Positions 35,905 through 44,774 of a stretch of DNA of 64,000 nucleotides are shown one piece after another. The notes beneath the pieces were generated by a model, which did no database searches, was not told where the DNA came from, and saw only the letters and a program-made list of their open reading frames with translations. Source of the DNA: Paenochrobactrum pullorum (lineage in GTDB: Bacteria > Pseudomonadota > Alphaproteobacteria > Rhizobiales > Rhizobiaceae); the NCBI RefSeq assembly GCF_041929845.1, contig NZ_JBHEEH010000012.1, positions 1 to 64,000 of the forward strand, read 5' to 3'. A program made the position numbers and the translations under genes. How positions within the stretch are numbered: position 1 is the stretch's first letter; the number at the start of each line of letters is the position of its first letter.

Positions 35905-36577
35905 AATGTGCCACCGGCGCCAATCCACGAACCCGGTCGTTTAATAGCGGACGGAAGGATGGGCGCGATTTCATCCGCGCATACCAGTCCCGTGCCGCTG
36001 GTGTTTCAGTCCATTCAATTTCGCCCAAATAATCCAAAATGGAAATAGCACTTGCGGCTGCCATATCAGCATAAGTGGCATGTCCACCACCCAACCAGTC
36101 ACGCGTGGCGGCCAGCCAGTCCAGATATTTCATATGCTGGCGGATATTGGTGCGTGCGGCGCGGATTGCGGTCGAATCAGGCGCACTGCCGCCTATTTCT
36201 GCCGACATCTGCAATTTATAAACGCGTTCGCGCACAATATGACGGGTTACTTCATTTTCAAATTTGACCAGAAACCAATCAACCAGACGGCGCACTTCAG
36301 CGCGCTCCATCGGGCTTTCCGGTAGAAGTCGACGATTACGCTTCAAGGCACCGCGTGTTTCGTCGAGATATTCAGCAATCACCGACGCACCAATAACCGC
36401 TAGATCATTTTCAGCCAGCAAAACCGGTAAAGTGGCAGCAGGATTGATCGCTAAAAACTCTTTACGGCGTGCCCAGGGGCGTTCTTCGATAAGCTCGGCA
36501 TCAACGTCATATTCGTTGAGAATAAGACGGGTATAGCGGGAACCGGACGACATGGGATGATGAAAAAGCGTAAGCAT
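35885..36577 (-). CDS. glutathione S-transferase family protein
   Basis: 230 aa. The N-terminal thioredoxin-like domain is MLTLFHHPMSSGSRYTRLIL, with the cis-Pro loop INPAATLPVLL and the E/S pair VIGASVIAEYL. The C-terminal helical domain contains TYADMAAASAISILDYLGE. The open frame extends 43 codons further upstream with no family match and no ribosome binding site, so ATG 36577 is used. It differs from the GST at 2.7 kb: there is no Cys10, and a Ser in PMSSGS is the likely catalytic residue. It heads the queG transcript. Confidence 0.9.
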   Translation of the reverse strand: MLTLFHHPMSSGSRYTRLILNEYDVDAELIEERPWARRKEFLAINPAATLPVLLAENDLAVIGASVIAEYLDETRGALKRNRRLLPESPMERAEVRRLVDWFLVKFENEVTRHIVRERVYKLQMSAEIGGSAPDSTAIRAARTNIRQHMKYLDWLAATRDWLGGGHATYADMAAASAISILDYLGEIEWTETPAARDWYARMKSRPSFRPLLNDRVRGLAPVAHYGDLDF

Positions 36578-36836
36578 GACCGCAGGCAACAACACTTTCA
36601 AATATGGCTTCCAAGCATAGTCAATATGACTGACATAACAGAAACTTCGTGAAGCGCTGCTGCTATGTTGAACTGCCGGAACCCGTCGACAAGGATTAGG
36701 GTGCAAAGATTGGAGGAAATGTTTTTCCGTAAAATAACCTGATAGGCATTTATGCTGAAATTATTGTTAAGCTTTCATGTTTAAAATGTGGTCAATGAGC
36801 ATTTTTATATGCTTAAGTGACAAAAGGCAGCAGTTT

Positions 36837-37643
36837 ATGAACATCTATAATTTTCTTGAGGCGGGTTTTTTGGGCCTCGTGGAAGGTATGACCGAGTTTA
36901 TACCTGTGTCATCGACCGGGCATTTATTGCTGGTCGGACATTTCTTAGGCTTTGAATCCGCCGGAAAATCCTTTGAAGTACTGGTGCAACTCGGCGCTAT
37001 TCTTGCAATTTTGAGCGTTTATGCAGCTAAAATCATGCGCTTGTTGCGCGATTTTTCCAGTGATGCCAAAACACGTCGTTTTGTGCTGGGCGTGTTGGTG
37101 GCTTTTCTGCCAGCGGCTTTCATTGGTGCATTGGCGCATGGATTTATCAAAACAGTGCTGTTTGAAACCCCGATGCTGGTTTGCATTATGTTGATTTTGG
37201 GCGGTTTTATTTTGCTCTGGGTCGACCGGATCGACTTGAAGCCGCGTTATCATAATGCAATGGATTTCTCGCTGCCAATGTGTCTGATCATTGGTTTTGT
37301 GCAATGTCTGGCGATGGTGCCTGGTGTGTCGCGCTCAGGCTCAACCATTGTTGGCGCTTTATTGCTTGGTGCCGACAAGCGCTCGGCGGCTGAATTTTCA
37401 TTCTTTTTAGCGATGCCGACAATGGCGGGTGCTTTTGCCTATGATCTTTATAAAACCCACAATCAATTGTCATTCAATGATGGCGCATTGATTGCGGTTG
37501 GTTTTGTGATGGCCTTTATTTCCGGCGTCTTTGTTGTGCGCTATTTGCTCGATTATGTATCACGTCACGGTTTCAAGCTGTTTGCATGGTGGCGGCTGAT
37601 TGTCGGTGCTGCTGGTATGGCTGCTTTGATGGTGTGGGGCTAA
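36837..37643 (+). CDS. uppP: undecaprenyl-diphosphatase
   Basis: Recycles the peptidoglycan lipid carrier by dephosphorylating undecaprenyl diphosphate; membrane-embedded (about 8 helices) and linked to bacitracin resistance. The two signatures are intact: LVEGMTEFIPVSSTGHLLL near the N-terminus and VPGVSRSGSTIVGALLLG. ATG 36837 has AAGG at 9-nt spacing and gives 268 aa, the family length; 20 upstream codons in frame are ignored. It is followed by a strong terminator. Confidence 0.97.
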   Translation: MNIYNFLEAGFLGLVEGMTEFIPVSSTGHLLLVGHFLGFESAGKSFEVLVQLGAILAILSVYAAKIMRLLRDFSSDAKTRRFVLGVLVAFLPAAFIGALAHGFIKTVLFETPMLVCIMLILGGFILLWVDRIDLKPRYHNAMDFSLPMCLIIGFVQCLAMVPGVSRSGSTIVGALLLGADKRSAAEFSFFLAMPTMAGAFAYDLYKTHNQLSFNDGALIAVGFVMAFISGVFVVRYLLDYVSRHGFKLFAWWRLIVGAAGMAALMVWG

Positions 37644-37650
37644 GAATTCA

Positions 37651-37688
37651 AAATGCCGGTTAAGTAACTTAACCGGCATTTCTTTTTA
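37651..37688. terminator. bidirectional intrinsic terminator, uppP / rmuC
   Basis: A 13-bp stem (AAATGCCGGTTAA / TTAACCGGCATTT) with a 5-nt loop is followed by TCTTTTTA on plus and TTTT on minus, between convergent genes. Confidence 0.93.
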
Positions 37689-37689
37689 T

Positions 37690-38922
37690 TCATTCATCAT
37701 CAACAAGGCGCAGATGCCATTGCGGTTCGGAGGTAGGTGTATCGGGTGTTGGTGGGCTGCCAAGTTCAAGTGTTTCAATTTTTTCGCCACGGCGGCTGAT
37801 TTTGGAGGATGAGATCAGAATATCATCAATATCTTTATTGGCTTGCTGGAAATGGGTTTGTAATTTGCGAACACGCTCGTCAAGCCGCGTTACATCTTCC
37901 ATCAAGCGCATCACTTCGGCTTGGATAAGATGGGCTTGCTCCCGCATACGGGTATCTTTCAATACCGATTGGATTACCTGAATTGAAAGCATCAAAAGCG
38001 ATGGGGAGACGATAACGACGCGGGCACGATGGGCTTTTTGAATAAGCGATGAAAAATGCTCATGGATATCTGCAAAGACCGATTCTGACGGCACAAATAA
38101 AAAGGCCGTATCCTGCGTTTCACCGGCAATCAGATATTTATCGGATATATCTTTGATATGGACTTCAATATCGCGGCGGAATTGTTGCGCGGCTTGTTTT
38201 TGTGCCTCCGCACTTTTGGCCTCGCGCACCGCTGTCCATGCTTCCATCGGAAATTTGGCATCAATCACGAGTGAGGGCGCATTATTGGGCATACGGATGA
38301 TACAATCCGGACGGGTTGCATTGGAAAGTGTTGATTGAAACTCATAAAGCCCTTGCGGTAAAGCATCGGCGATGATCGCCTCCATCCGTGCCTGACCATA
38401 AGCGCCGCGGCTTTGTTTATTGGCAAGAATGGCCTGTAACTGCACCACTTGTCCGGCCAGTGATTGTATATTGTTTTGTGCCGTATCAATCACCGCAAGC
38501 CGCTCTTGCAGTTTGGCAAGATTTTCATGCGTTGATCTGGTTTGTTCGTTCATGGTGTGACCAAGGCGGTTGGTCATGCCGTCGAGGCGCTCGCGGATGG
38601 ATTGATTAAGCTCGGATTGGCGCGAGCCGAATACTTCCGCCATGGTTTGCATCCGGCCTTGCATTTCGGCCTGACTTTTCAAAATTTCAGCCATGCGCAT
38701 TTCTGCGTCACGGGCGCGCTCTTCGGCGAGCATTTCGGTGATCATCGCGTTTTTCGCGTTACGGTTGCCCATCCATATAAACAGCAGCCCTATGAGAATG
38801 ACGGCAAGAAAAATTGCGCCGAGCAAAAAACCCGCTGAAAATTGATATTGGCCAAGCTGAAAAACTGGCTGTGTCAGGCTATTTGTGTTTTCCATACATA
38901 TTGCTTTAACCGATTCGCGCAT
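37690..38922 (-). CDS. rmuC: DNA recombination protein RmuC
   Basis: 410 aa. One N-terminal transmembrane helix (about residues 32-52), then a long coiled coil (about 60-160), then the RmuC nuclease-like core with GAYGQARMEAIIAD, LVIDAKFPMEAW and TAFLFVPSESVFADI. RmuC limits inversions at short inverted repeats; biochemical activity is unproven. A second start at 38895 (MENTNSL) is equally plausible, as neither has a good ribosome binding site. It is divergent from def. Confidence 0.93.
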   Translation of the reverse strand: MRESVKAICMENTNSLTQPVFQLGQYQFSAGFLLGAIFLAVILIGLLFIWMGNRNAKNAMITEMLAEERARDAEMRMAEILKSQAEMQGRMQTMAEVFGSRQSELNQSIRERLDGMTNRLGHTMNEQTRSTHENLAKLQERLAVIDTAQNNIQSLAGQVVQLQAILANKQSRGAYGQARMEAIIADALPQGLYEFQSTLSNATRPDCIIRMPNNAPSLVIDAKFPMEAWTAVREAKSAEAQKQAAQQFRRDIEVHIKDISDKYLIAGETQDTAFLFVPSESVFADIHEHFSSLIQKAHRARVVIVSPSLLMLSIQVIQSVLKDTRMREQAHLIQAEVMRLMEDVTRLDERVRKLQTHFQQANKDIDDILISSSKISRRGEKIETLELGSPPTPDTPTSEPQWHLRLVDDE

Positions 38923-39008
38923 GAATTAAGAGATCAAAACAGGAACATTTTATCATTCGGCCGTTCACGAGCATTGACGTGGTAACTTGTAACAATTAGG
39001 TGAAACCC

Positions 39009-39539
39009 ATGTCGATAAAACCACTGATTATTTTACCCGATCCTGTCTTGCGTTTGGTGTCAAAACCGGTTGAGCGTTTTGATGCACAACTGCAAGCTTT
39101 TGCTGATGATATGTTTGATACCATGTATGATGCACCTGGTATCGGGCTTGCTGCTATTCAGGTCGGTGAGCCGATCCGTCTGGTGGTGATTGATCTGGCA
39201 CGTGAGGGCGATGAAAAAGCGCCGCATGTGTTTGTCAATCCGAAGATCGTGCATTCATCCGATGAGCGCAGCATTTATGAAGAAGGCTGTTTGTCTATTC
39301 CGGAATATTATGCTGAGGTAGAACGTCCCGCACGCGTGCACGTTGAATATCAGGATGTGCAGGGTAAGCCACAGGCAATGGAAGTCGATGAATTGATGGC
39401 CACATGCATCCAGCATGAAATTGACCATTTGGATGGCGTTTTGTTTATTGATCACATTTCCAAGCTGAAACGCGATATGGTGATCAAGAAATTCAAAAAA
39501 ATCGCCAAAGAACGCCAGCAAAGCAAGCAGGTGCTATAA
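39009..39539 (+). CDS. def: peptide deformylase
   Basis: Removes the N-formyl group from nascent proteins. 176 aa. The three metal motifs are present: GIGLAAIQVGEP, EEGCLSIPEYYAEVERP (Cys ligand) and QHEIDHLDGVLFID (two His ligands and the catalytic Glu). ATG 39009 follows AGGTG; an in-frame GTG three codons earlier is less likely. The stop codon overlaps the fmt start by one base (TAATG), so the pair is translationally coupled. Confidence 0.97.
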   Translation: MSIKPLIILPDPVLRLVSKPVERFDAQLQAFADDMFDTMYDAPGIGLAAIQVGEPIRLVVIDLAREGDEKAPHVFVNPKIVHSSDERSIYEEGCLSIPEYYAEVERPARVHVEYQDVQGKPQAMEVDELMATCIQHEIDHLDGVLFIDHISKLKRDMVIKKFKKIAKERQQSKQVL

Positions 39540-40465
39540 TGTCATTGCGTGTCGTTTTCATGGGAACGCCGGAGTTCTCCGTACCTGTTCTCACCGCTAT
39601 TATTGGTCATGGTTATGATGTGGTTGCCGTTTATTCGCAGCCGCCGCGTGCCGCAGGACGCCGTGGTCTGGAGTTGACCAAGTCCCCTGTACATCAAAAA
39701 GCGGAAGAATTCGGCATTCCTGTCTTTACGCCAAAAAGCTTGCGTTCCGAAGAAGAGCAGCAAAAATTCCGTGATCTGGAAGCTGATGTTGCAATTGTTG
39801 TCGCCTATGGCTTGTTATTGCCGCTGCCGATTTTGGAAGGCACGCGCCTTGGTTGCTACAATGGTCACGCGTCGCTATTGCCGCGCTGGCGCGGTGCGGC
39901 ACCGATCCAGCGCGCCATTATGGCTGGCGACAAAGAGACCGGAATGATGATTATGAAAATGGATGAGGGGCTGGATACCGGCCCTGTTGCCATGGTTGAG
40001 AAAATCACGATCACCGAGAATATGACCACCGGTGAATTGCATGACAGGCTGAGCATGACAGGTGCGGATTTGATGATCCGTGCATTGGGTGCTTTGGAGC
40101 GTGAAAGTCTGACGCTCAGTCCTCAGGACGAAGACGGTGTGGTTTATGCCGCCAAAATCGACAAGGCGGAAGCGCGTATTGATTGGTCGAAGCCAGCTGA
40201 AATTGTGCATAATACCATTCGTGGCTTGTCGCCTTTTCCGGGTAGTTGGTGCGAGATGGAAATTGGCGGCAAAGTGGAACGCGTTAAAATTTTGCGCTCT
40301 ACTTTGGCCGGAGGTTCAGGCACACCCGGCACCCTTCTTGACGACAAGCTGACCATTGCTTGCGGTGCGGGGGCTGTGCGATTGCTGAGCCTGCAGCGCG
40401 CTGGTGGCAAGGCATTGCCGGCATCCGAATTTTTACGCGGCGCAGCCGATTTGCGGGTTCTTTGA
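39539..40465 (+). CDS. fmt: methionyl-tRNA formyltransferase
   Basis: Formylates initiator Met-tRNA using 10-formyl-THF. 308 aa. The N-terminus VVFMGTPEFSVPVL and the catalytic region NGHASLLPRWRGAAPIQRAI with the Asn/His pair are canonical. The Fmt C-terminal domain begins around residue 210. It is the middle gene of def-fmt-truA and works on the initiator tRNA type found at the start of this window. Confidence 0.97.
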   Translation: MSLRVVFMGTPEFSVPVLTAIIGHGYDVVAVYSQPPRAAGRRGLELTKSPVHQKAEEFGIPVFTPKSLRSEEEQQKFRDLEADVAIVVAYGLLLPLPILEGTRLGCYNGHASLLPRWRGAAPIQRAIMAGDKETGMMIMKMDEGLDTGPVAMVEKITITENMTTGELHDRLSMTGADLMIRALGALERESLTLSPQDEDGVVYAAKIDKAEARIDWSKPAEIVHNTIRGLSPFPGSWCEMEIGGKVERVKILRSTLAGGSGTPGTLLDDKLTIACGAGAVRLLSLQRAGGKALPASEFLRGAADLRVL

Positions 40466-40468
40466 AGA

Positions 40469-41224
40469 ATGCCGCGTTATCGGTTGACAGTTGAATATGA
40501 CGGCACGCCTTATGTCGGCTGGCAGCGTCAAGAAAATGGTCACACCATTCAGGCGGCTATCGAGCAGGCTTTCAAGCGCTTTACCGGTCAGGATTTAACG
40601 CTTGGCGCGGCAGGACGCACCGATGCAGGTGTGCATGCCTTGGCTCAGACTGTGCATGTGGATTTGGAGCGTGACTGGTCGGCCGGTAAACTCCGTGAGG
40701 CCTTGAACGCCCATCTGGCGCAATGGCAGGAGAAGGTCAGCATTATCAATGTGCAGAAAACCGTTGATCATTTTGATGCGCGTTTTTCTGCCCGTGGCCG
40801 TCATTATCTTTATCGCATTCACAATCGTCGCCCGCCGTTAAGTATTGATCTTAATCGCGCATGGTGGGTGTCCAAACCGCTTGATCATGAAAAGATGCAT
40901 GAGGCTGCGCAGCTTTTGCTCGGCGAGCATGATTTTACCACTTTTCGCGCGAGCCAATGTCAGGCAAAAAGTCCGGTCAAAACATTGGATCGTCTGGATG
41001 TGACACGCAATGGCGAGATTATTGAAATTCGGGCGTCGGCGCGCTCGTTCCTGCATAATCAGGTGCGCTCACTCGCCGGTAGCTTGATGGAAGTCGGTTC
41101 CGGCCGCTGGACCAGCCAAGATTTGGTTGCTGCATTAGAAGCGCGTGAGCGTTCGCGTTGTGGCGCGGTTGCACCGCCTTACGGGCTCTATCTTATCGGC
41201 GTCGATTATGATGATCCAGTTTAA
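40469..41224 (+). CDS. truA: tRNA pseudouridine(38-40) synthase
   Basis: Isomerises U38-U40 in the anticodon stem-loop of many tRNAs. 251 aa. The N-terminus RLTVEYDGTPYVGWQRQ, the catalytic Asp in AAGRTDAGVHALAQ, and RSFLHNQVRSLAGSLMEVG are all family signatures. It starts 3 nt after fmt. The 3' end overlaps the convergent membrane-protein gene by 4 bp. Confidence 0.97.
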   Translation: MPRYRLTVEYDGTPYVGWQRQENGHTIQAAIEQAFKRFTGQDLTLGAAGRTDAGVHALAQTVHVDLERDWSAGKLREALNAHLAQWQEKVSIINVQKTVDHFDARFSARGRHYLYRIHNRRPPLSIDLNRAWWVSKPLDHEKMHEAAQLLLGEHDFTTFRASQCQAKSPVKTLDRLDVTRNGEIIEIRASARSFLHNQVRSLAGSLMEVGSGRWTSQDLVAALEARERSRCGAVAPPYGLYLIGVDYDDPV

Positions 41225-41829
41225 TAACCGGCGTTAAAATCGTAATTAATGCCGAATAATTCTTGTAACATGATGGTGATGGCAAAAGACACCATGAACA
41301 TCGCAATATAAAAGGGCAGGGCAAAACTGGTTGGTTTTTGCAGAGCCGTGCGTGTGAGGCGATAGCTCATTACGATAATTGCGATCATAAAGACAAGCGA
41401 CAGAATGCTTATGGTTTGGCTGCGCTGTTGCATCACTAATTGTACCAGGCTGATGGGCGCAAAAGCCCATGCCAACAATGCTGTGCCCCAGTTGCTGGCA
41501 ATGACATAAGGGGCAAAGCGTTTGGCAATACCAATTTTGCTAACGACAAGGCCAAGAAGAAAAATCGGCAAAATCCATGCCGTAATATCAACAATTGCTG
41601 CTTTGATGACGATGGAAAAACGCATGGCAGTTTCCTCTCGCCCGCCGGTAAGTTCTGCTGCATAGGCAACCCAACCCGCAAGCAGTGGCGGAAGGCTTAC
41701 AAGAATTGCGTAAAATGAGCGCCAAAAACCATCGGCTGAGATGTCGAGATAGGCAAGCCCGTCGGACTTGCCGGTCATCATGCGCCAGACACCGTAGAAA
41801 TAGCGGTAAATTGTGTCGATTGTTGGCAA
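41221..41829 (-). CDS. conserved membrane protein, unknown function
   Basis: 202 aa with about five hydrophobic helices (near residues 35-58, 70-95, 105-130, 138-158, 170-192). It begins MPTIDTIYRYFYGVWRMMTGK, which also occurs at the start of an uncharacterised alphaproteobacterial membrane family placed beside dapD or truA. No catalytic motif is seen. It overlaps truA by 4 bp at its end, so it has no room for a separate terminator. Function is unassigned. Confidence 0.8.
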   Translation of the reverse strand: MPTIDTIYRYFYGVWRMMTGKSDGLAYLDISADGFWRSFYAILVSLPPLLAGWVAYAAELTGGREETAMRFSIVIKAAIVDITAWILPIFLLGLVVSKIGIAKRFAPYVIASNWGTALLAWAFAPISLVQLVMQQRSQTISILSLVFMIAIIVMSYRLTRTALQKPTSFALPFYIAMFMVSFAITIMLQELFGINYDFNAGY

Positions 41830-41995
41830 AGTTCACAAACCTTAACTGACGCGAGGAGGAATAATTGGCTGTAAGCTTAGGAAAATAAACGCAAAAATAC
41901 AACAGATACAGCTTGCCTTATTGGCGGCATGTTTTGTCGCTATTCAATAAGTCTCCAGTCGATGTAAAAGTTTCAATACCGTTTACATCCCCCTT

Positions 41996-42025
41996 ATAAG
42001 ACGAGGACTTTTGTCCTCGTCTTAT
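41996..42025 (-). terminator. hairpin terminator of dapD
   Basis: A perfect 13-bp stem (ATAAGACGAGGAC / GTCCTCGTCTTAT) with a 4-nt loop, just after the dapD stop on the minus strand. A clear U run is missing. Confidence 0.6.
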
Positions 42026-42036
42026 TTGTTCCAAGG

Positions 42037-42891
42037 TTAGTCACGCAACAAATCATTGATCGATGTTTTCGAGCGGGTGCGTGCATCGACACGTTTGACA
42101 ATGACCGCACAATAAAGACTTGGGCCCGGCTGACCATTGGGCATTGGTTTGCCAGGCAATGCACCTGCAACGACCACAGAATAAGGCGGCACTTCGCCAT
42201 AGGTGATATTGCCGGTTTCGCGGTCGACGATCTTGGTAGATTGGCTGATGAAAACACCCATACCAAGCACCGCGCCTTCACGGATGATGCAACCTTCAAC
42301 CACTTCCGAGCGAGCACCGATAAAGCAATGGTCTTCGATAATGGTCGGACCTGCCTGCAACGGCTCTAAAACCCCGCCAATGCCGACGCCACCAGACAGA
42401 TGCACGTGTTTGCCGATCTGGGCACAGGAACCAACGGTTGCCCATGCGTCCACCATGCTGCCTTCACCGACATAGGCGCCGACATTGACAAATGAGGGCA
42501 TCAGCACGGCCTTTGGTGCGATATAAGCGGAATGTCTGACAACGCAATTAGGGACTGCGCGAAAACCAGCTTGCAGAAATTCCTGCTCACCCCAGCCATT
42601 AAATTTGGACGGCACTTTATCCCACCATGAGGATTGGTTGGGCGAGCCGCTGATGAGTGCCATTGGCTTGAGACGGAAAGAGAGCAACACGGCCTTTTTC
42701 AACCATTGATGGGTGTACCAGTTGCCATTTTCTTGTTTTTCTGCGACACGAAGCTTGCCTTCGCCCAGCAATTGCAAGGCATGTTCTACTGCATCGCGAA
42801 TTTCGCCCTTGGTATCAGGGGTAATCGCTTCAGCTTCTGTAAATGCATTTTCAATGATGTTTTGAAGTGAATGAAGATCGGTATGTTGCAT
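42037..42891 (-). CDS. dapD: tetrahydrodipicolinate N-succinyltransferase
   Basis: Succinyl branch of lysine/DAP synthesis. ATG 42891 gives 284 aa, the usual length; the frame runs 101 codons further upstream without family similarity. The left-handed beta-helix hexapeptide repeats are visible (VNVGAYVGEGSMVDAWATVG, IGKHVHLSGGVGIGGV, IGARSEVVEGCIIREGAVLG). The C-terminal signature VAGALPGKPMPNG is present. With dapB at 28.3 kb it covers two DAP steps in the window. It is divergent from the LOG gene. Confidence 0.96.
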   Translation of the reverse strand: MQHTDLHSLQNIIENAFTEAEAITPDTKGEIRDAVEHALQLLGEGKLRVAEKQENGNWYTHQWLKKAVLLSFRLKPMALISGSPNQSSWWDKVPSKFNGWGEQEFLQAGFRAVPNCVVRHSAYIAPKAVLMPSFVNVGAYVGEGSMVDAWATVGSCAQIGKHVHLSGGVGIGGVLEPLQAGPTIIEDHCFIGARSEVVEGCIIREGAVLGMGVFISQSTKIVDRETGNITYGEVPPYSVVVAGALPGKPMPNGQPGPSLYCAVIVKRVDARTRSKTSINDLLRD

Positions 42892-43097
42892 TGGTGCGAG
42901 ACTTTTCAATAGCGAATTGTAAGAGCAGTTAAACACTGCGGGCGTAATTAAAATAAGGCTTAAGTGCTTATGGATAGTGGAAACACAGGGTTCACGCAAT
43001 CTTGATATACAACAACAGAATGATTTTTTATTCACCCTTGTAATGCTATGCATCTTTGATGACGATGTGAAATAACAGGAATGAGACAGGATAAAAT

Positions 43098-43937
43098 ATG
43101 AATCCGATTGAGAAAAACGGTTGGACGCCATTTCCGAACTCACAGGAAGCTGTGAAGCAGGCAGCGGAAGTGCCTGTAACCCCACAAACCACATCCGACG
43201 CTTACCGTTTGGCTTTTGACGATAATGATTTTCTGACGCGACGTGAATTGCGCCCTGTACGTTTGCAACTTGAACTGCTCAAGCCTGAAATGGTGCTGGC
43301 AGATCGCGGTATCAAATCAACCGTTGTGTTGTTTGGCGGAGCGCGTATCCCTGAACCGGGTGGCGAGGCATGGGCTGCCAAAAACGAATTGCAAAAGAAA
43401 AATCTCGAAGCCAATGCCAAATATTACGAAGAAGCACGTGAGTTTGCACGTCGCTGCTCGGAATATTCAGCAACCACTTATTACCGTGAATTTGTTGTAG
43501 TGACAGGCGGCGGCCCCGGTGTGATGGAAGCGGGAAACCGCGGCGCACAGGATGTGGGTGCGCCAAGCATCGGTTTGAATATTGTGCTGCCGCATGAGCA
43601 GGCGCCCAATCTTTATGTGACACCGGAGCTATGCTTCAACTTCCATTATTTTGCTATCCGCAAAATGCATTTCCTGATGCGTGCCAAAGCATTTGCCGTG
43701 TTTCCGGGTGGTTTCGGAACAATGGATGAATTGTTTGAAACCATGACGCTGATCCAGACCAATCGTATGGAGCCGGTGCCATTATTGCTGTTTGGCAAAG
43801 AGTTCTGGAGCAAGGCCATCAATATTGATTATCTTGCCGAGCAGGGCACTATCTCACCATCCGATGTGGATCTTCTGACCTTTGTTGATACGGCAGAAGA
43901 AGCATGGGAAGAAGTGAAGCGCTTCTATTCATTATAA
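43098..43937 (+). CDS. LOG family protein (TIGR00730-like)
   Basis: 279 aa, of the large LOG form. The Rossmann core shows VVTGGGPGVMEAGNRGAQD and the phosphoribohydrolase signature FPGGFGTMDELFE. A long N-terminal extension (about 70 residues) precedes the core. Plant and some bacterial LOG proteins release free cytokinin bases from the nucleotide; bacterial housekeeping members act on purine nucleotides, so AMP- or cytokinin-directed activity is inference. AGGA lies 7 nt before ATG. Confidence 0.92.
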   Translation: MNPIEKNGWTPFPNSQEAVKQAAEVPVTPQTTSDAYRLAFDDNDFLTRRELRPVRLQLELLKPEMVLADRGIKSTVVLFGGARIPEPGGEAWAAKNELQKKNLEANAKYYEEAREFARRCSEYSATTYYREFVVVTGGGPGVMEAGNRGAQDVGAPSIGLNIVLPHEQAPNLYVTPELCFNFHYFAIRKMHFLMRAKAFAVFPGGFGTMDELFETMTLIQTNRMEPVPLLLFGKEFWSKAINIDYLAEQGTISPSDVDLLTFVDTAEEAWEEVKRFYSL

Positions 43938-43945
43938 GTTTTTAA

Positions 43946-43981
43946 AAAAAGGCGGCAGAGTTAAAAACTGGCGCCTTTTTA
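43946..43981. terminator. bidirectional terminator, LOG / HAD nucleotidase
   Basis: AAAAAGGCG pairs with CGCCTTTTT across a 17-nt loop that can pair further (gcag / ctg). T runs exist on both strands between convergent genes. Confidence 0.75.
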
Positions 43982-43988
43982 ATTTGTC

Positions 43989-44684
43989 TCAGAGTACCGA
44001 TTTTAAGAATGCTCCGATATTATCGGTGACATAATCAACTTCATCAGTGTAGCTTTCATCGCTTTCCCAGATTTCCGAAAACGTCGGTTCGAAATTATTG
44101 GGTACGATCAGCACGGTTTTCATGCCAAGATTTTTCGGTACAGTGAGATTGCGCGCCAAATCTTCAAACATCACCGACTTTGTCGGATCGACCGAGAATT
44201 TTTGCAAGAAACCGTCATAGGTTGCCTGTGCCGGTTTTGGCATTAAATCGGCGGCGACAATATCAAAAATATCGTCAAAACAATCGAGAATCCCGAGCTG
44301 GCTGGCAGCACGCTCGGCATGGGTTCGATCCCCATTGGTGAAGATAAAACGACGACCTGGAAGCTGGTTCAGGATCTTCGCCAAATCCGGATCAGGTTTC
44401 AGCCATGTATAATCAATATCATGTACTTTCATCAGAAAGTCGTCCGGATCGATATTGTGGACTTCCATCAAGCCTTTTAGCGTGGTGCCGTAATCGCGGT
44501 AGAACTGTTTTTGCAATTTGCGCGCATCATCGTGATCAAGCTGCAACAACTCCCGAATATAGGCCGTCATCCGTGCGTCCACTTGCGAAAACAAATTGGT
44601 TTCGTGCGGATAAAGTGTGTTGTCGAGATCAAACACCCAATCTGTAATATGCGAAAAAGCTTGAGCATCCGGTATGTTAGTCAT
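43989..44684 (-). CDS. pyrimidine 5'-nucleotidase (HAD family)
   Basis: A HAD hydrolase of the SDT1/PHM8-like branch, 231 aa from ATG 44684. The nucleophile motif is WVFDLDNTLYP, motif II is FIFTNGDRTHAE, motif III Lys is in MPKPAQATYDGF, and motif IV is MFEDLARNLTVPK. Relatives dephosphorylate pyrimidine mononucleotides. The frame opens 9 codons upstream. Its place between dapD and argB is conserved in Rhizobiales. A hairpin terminator of argB lies just upstream, so it probably has its own promoter or relies on read-through. Confidence 0.9.
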   Translation of the reverse strand: MTNIPDAQAFSHITDWVFDLDNTLYPHETNLFSQVDARMTAYIRELLQLDHDDARKLQKQFYRDYGTTLKGLMEVHNIDPDDFLMKVHDIDYTWLKPDPDLAKILNQLPGRRFIFTNGDRTHAERAASQLGILDCFDDIFDIVAADLMPKPAQATYDGFLQKFSVDPTKSVMFEDLARNLTVPKNLGMKTVLIVPNNFEPTFSEIWESDESYTDEVDYVTDNIGAFLKSVL

Positions 44685-44711
44685 CACATCCTCAGAAAAT
44701 AAAGACCACAA

Positions 44712-44748
44712 TAAAATCCAGCAGCCGGCATTGTTTCAATACCGGCTG
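44712..44748 (-). terminator. intrinsic terminator of argB
   Basis: A 12-bp stem with one wobble pair (CAGCCGGTATTG / CAATGCCGGCTG on minus) around a 3-nt loop is followed by CTGGATTTTATT, starting 27 nt after the argB stop. Confidence 0.75.
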
Positions 44749-44774
44749 CTACAGACAAGAGACGCTTGTAAATT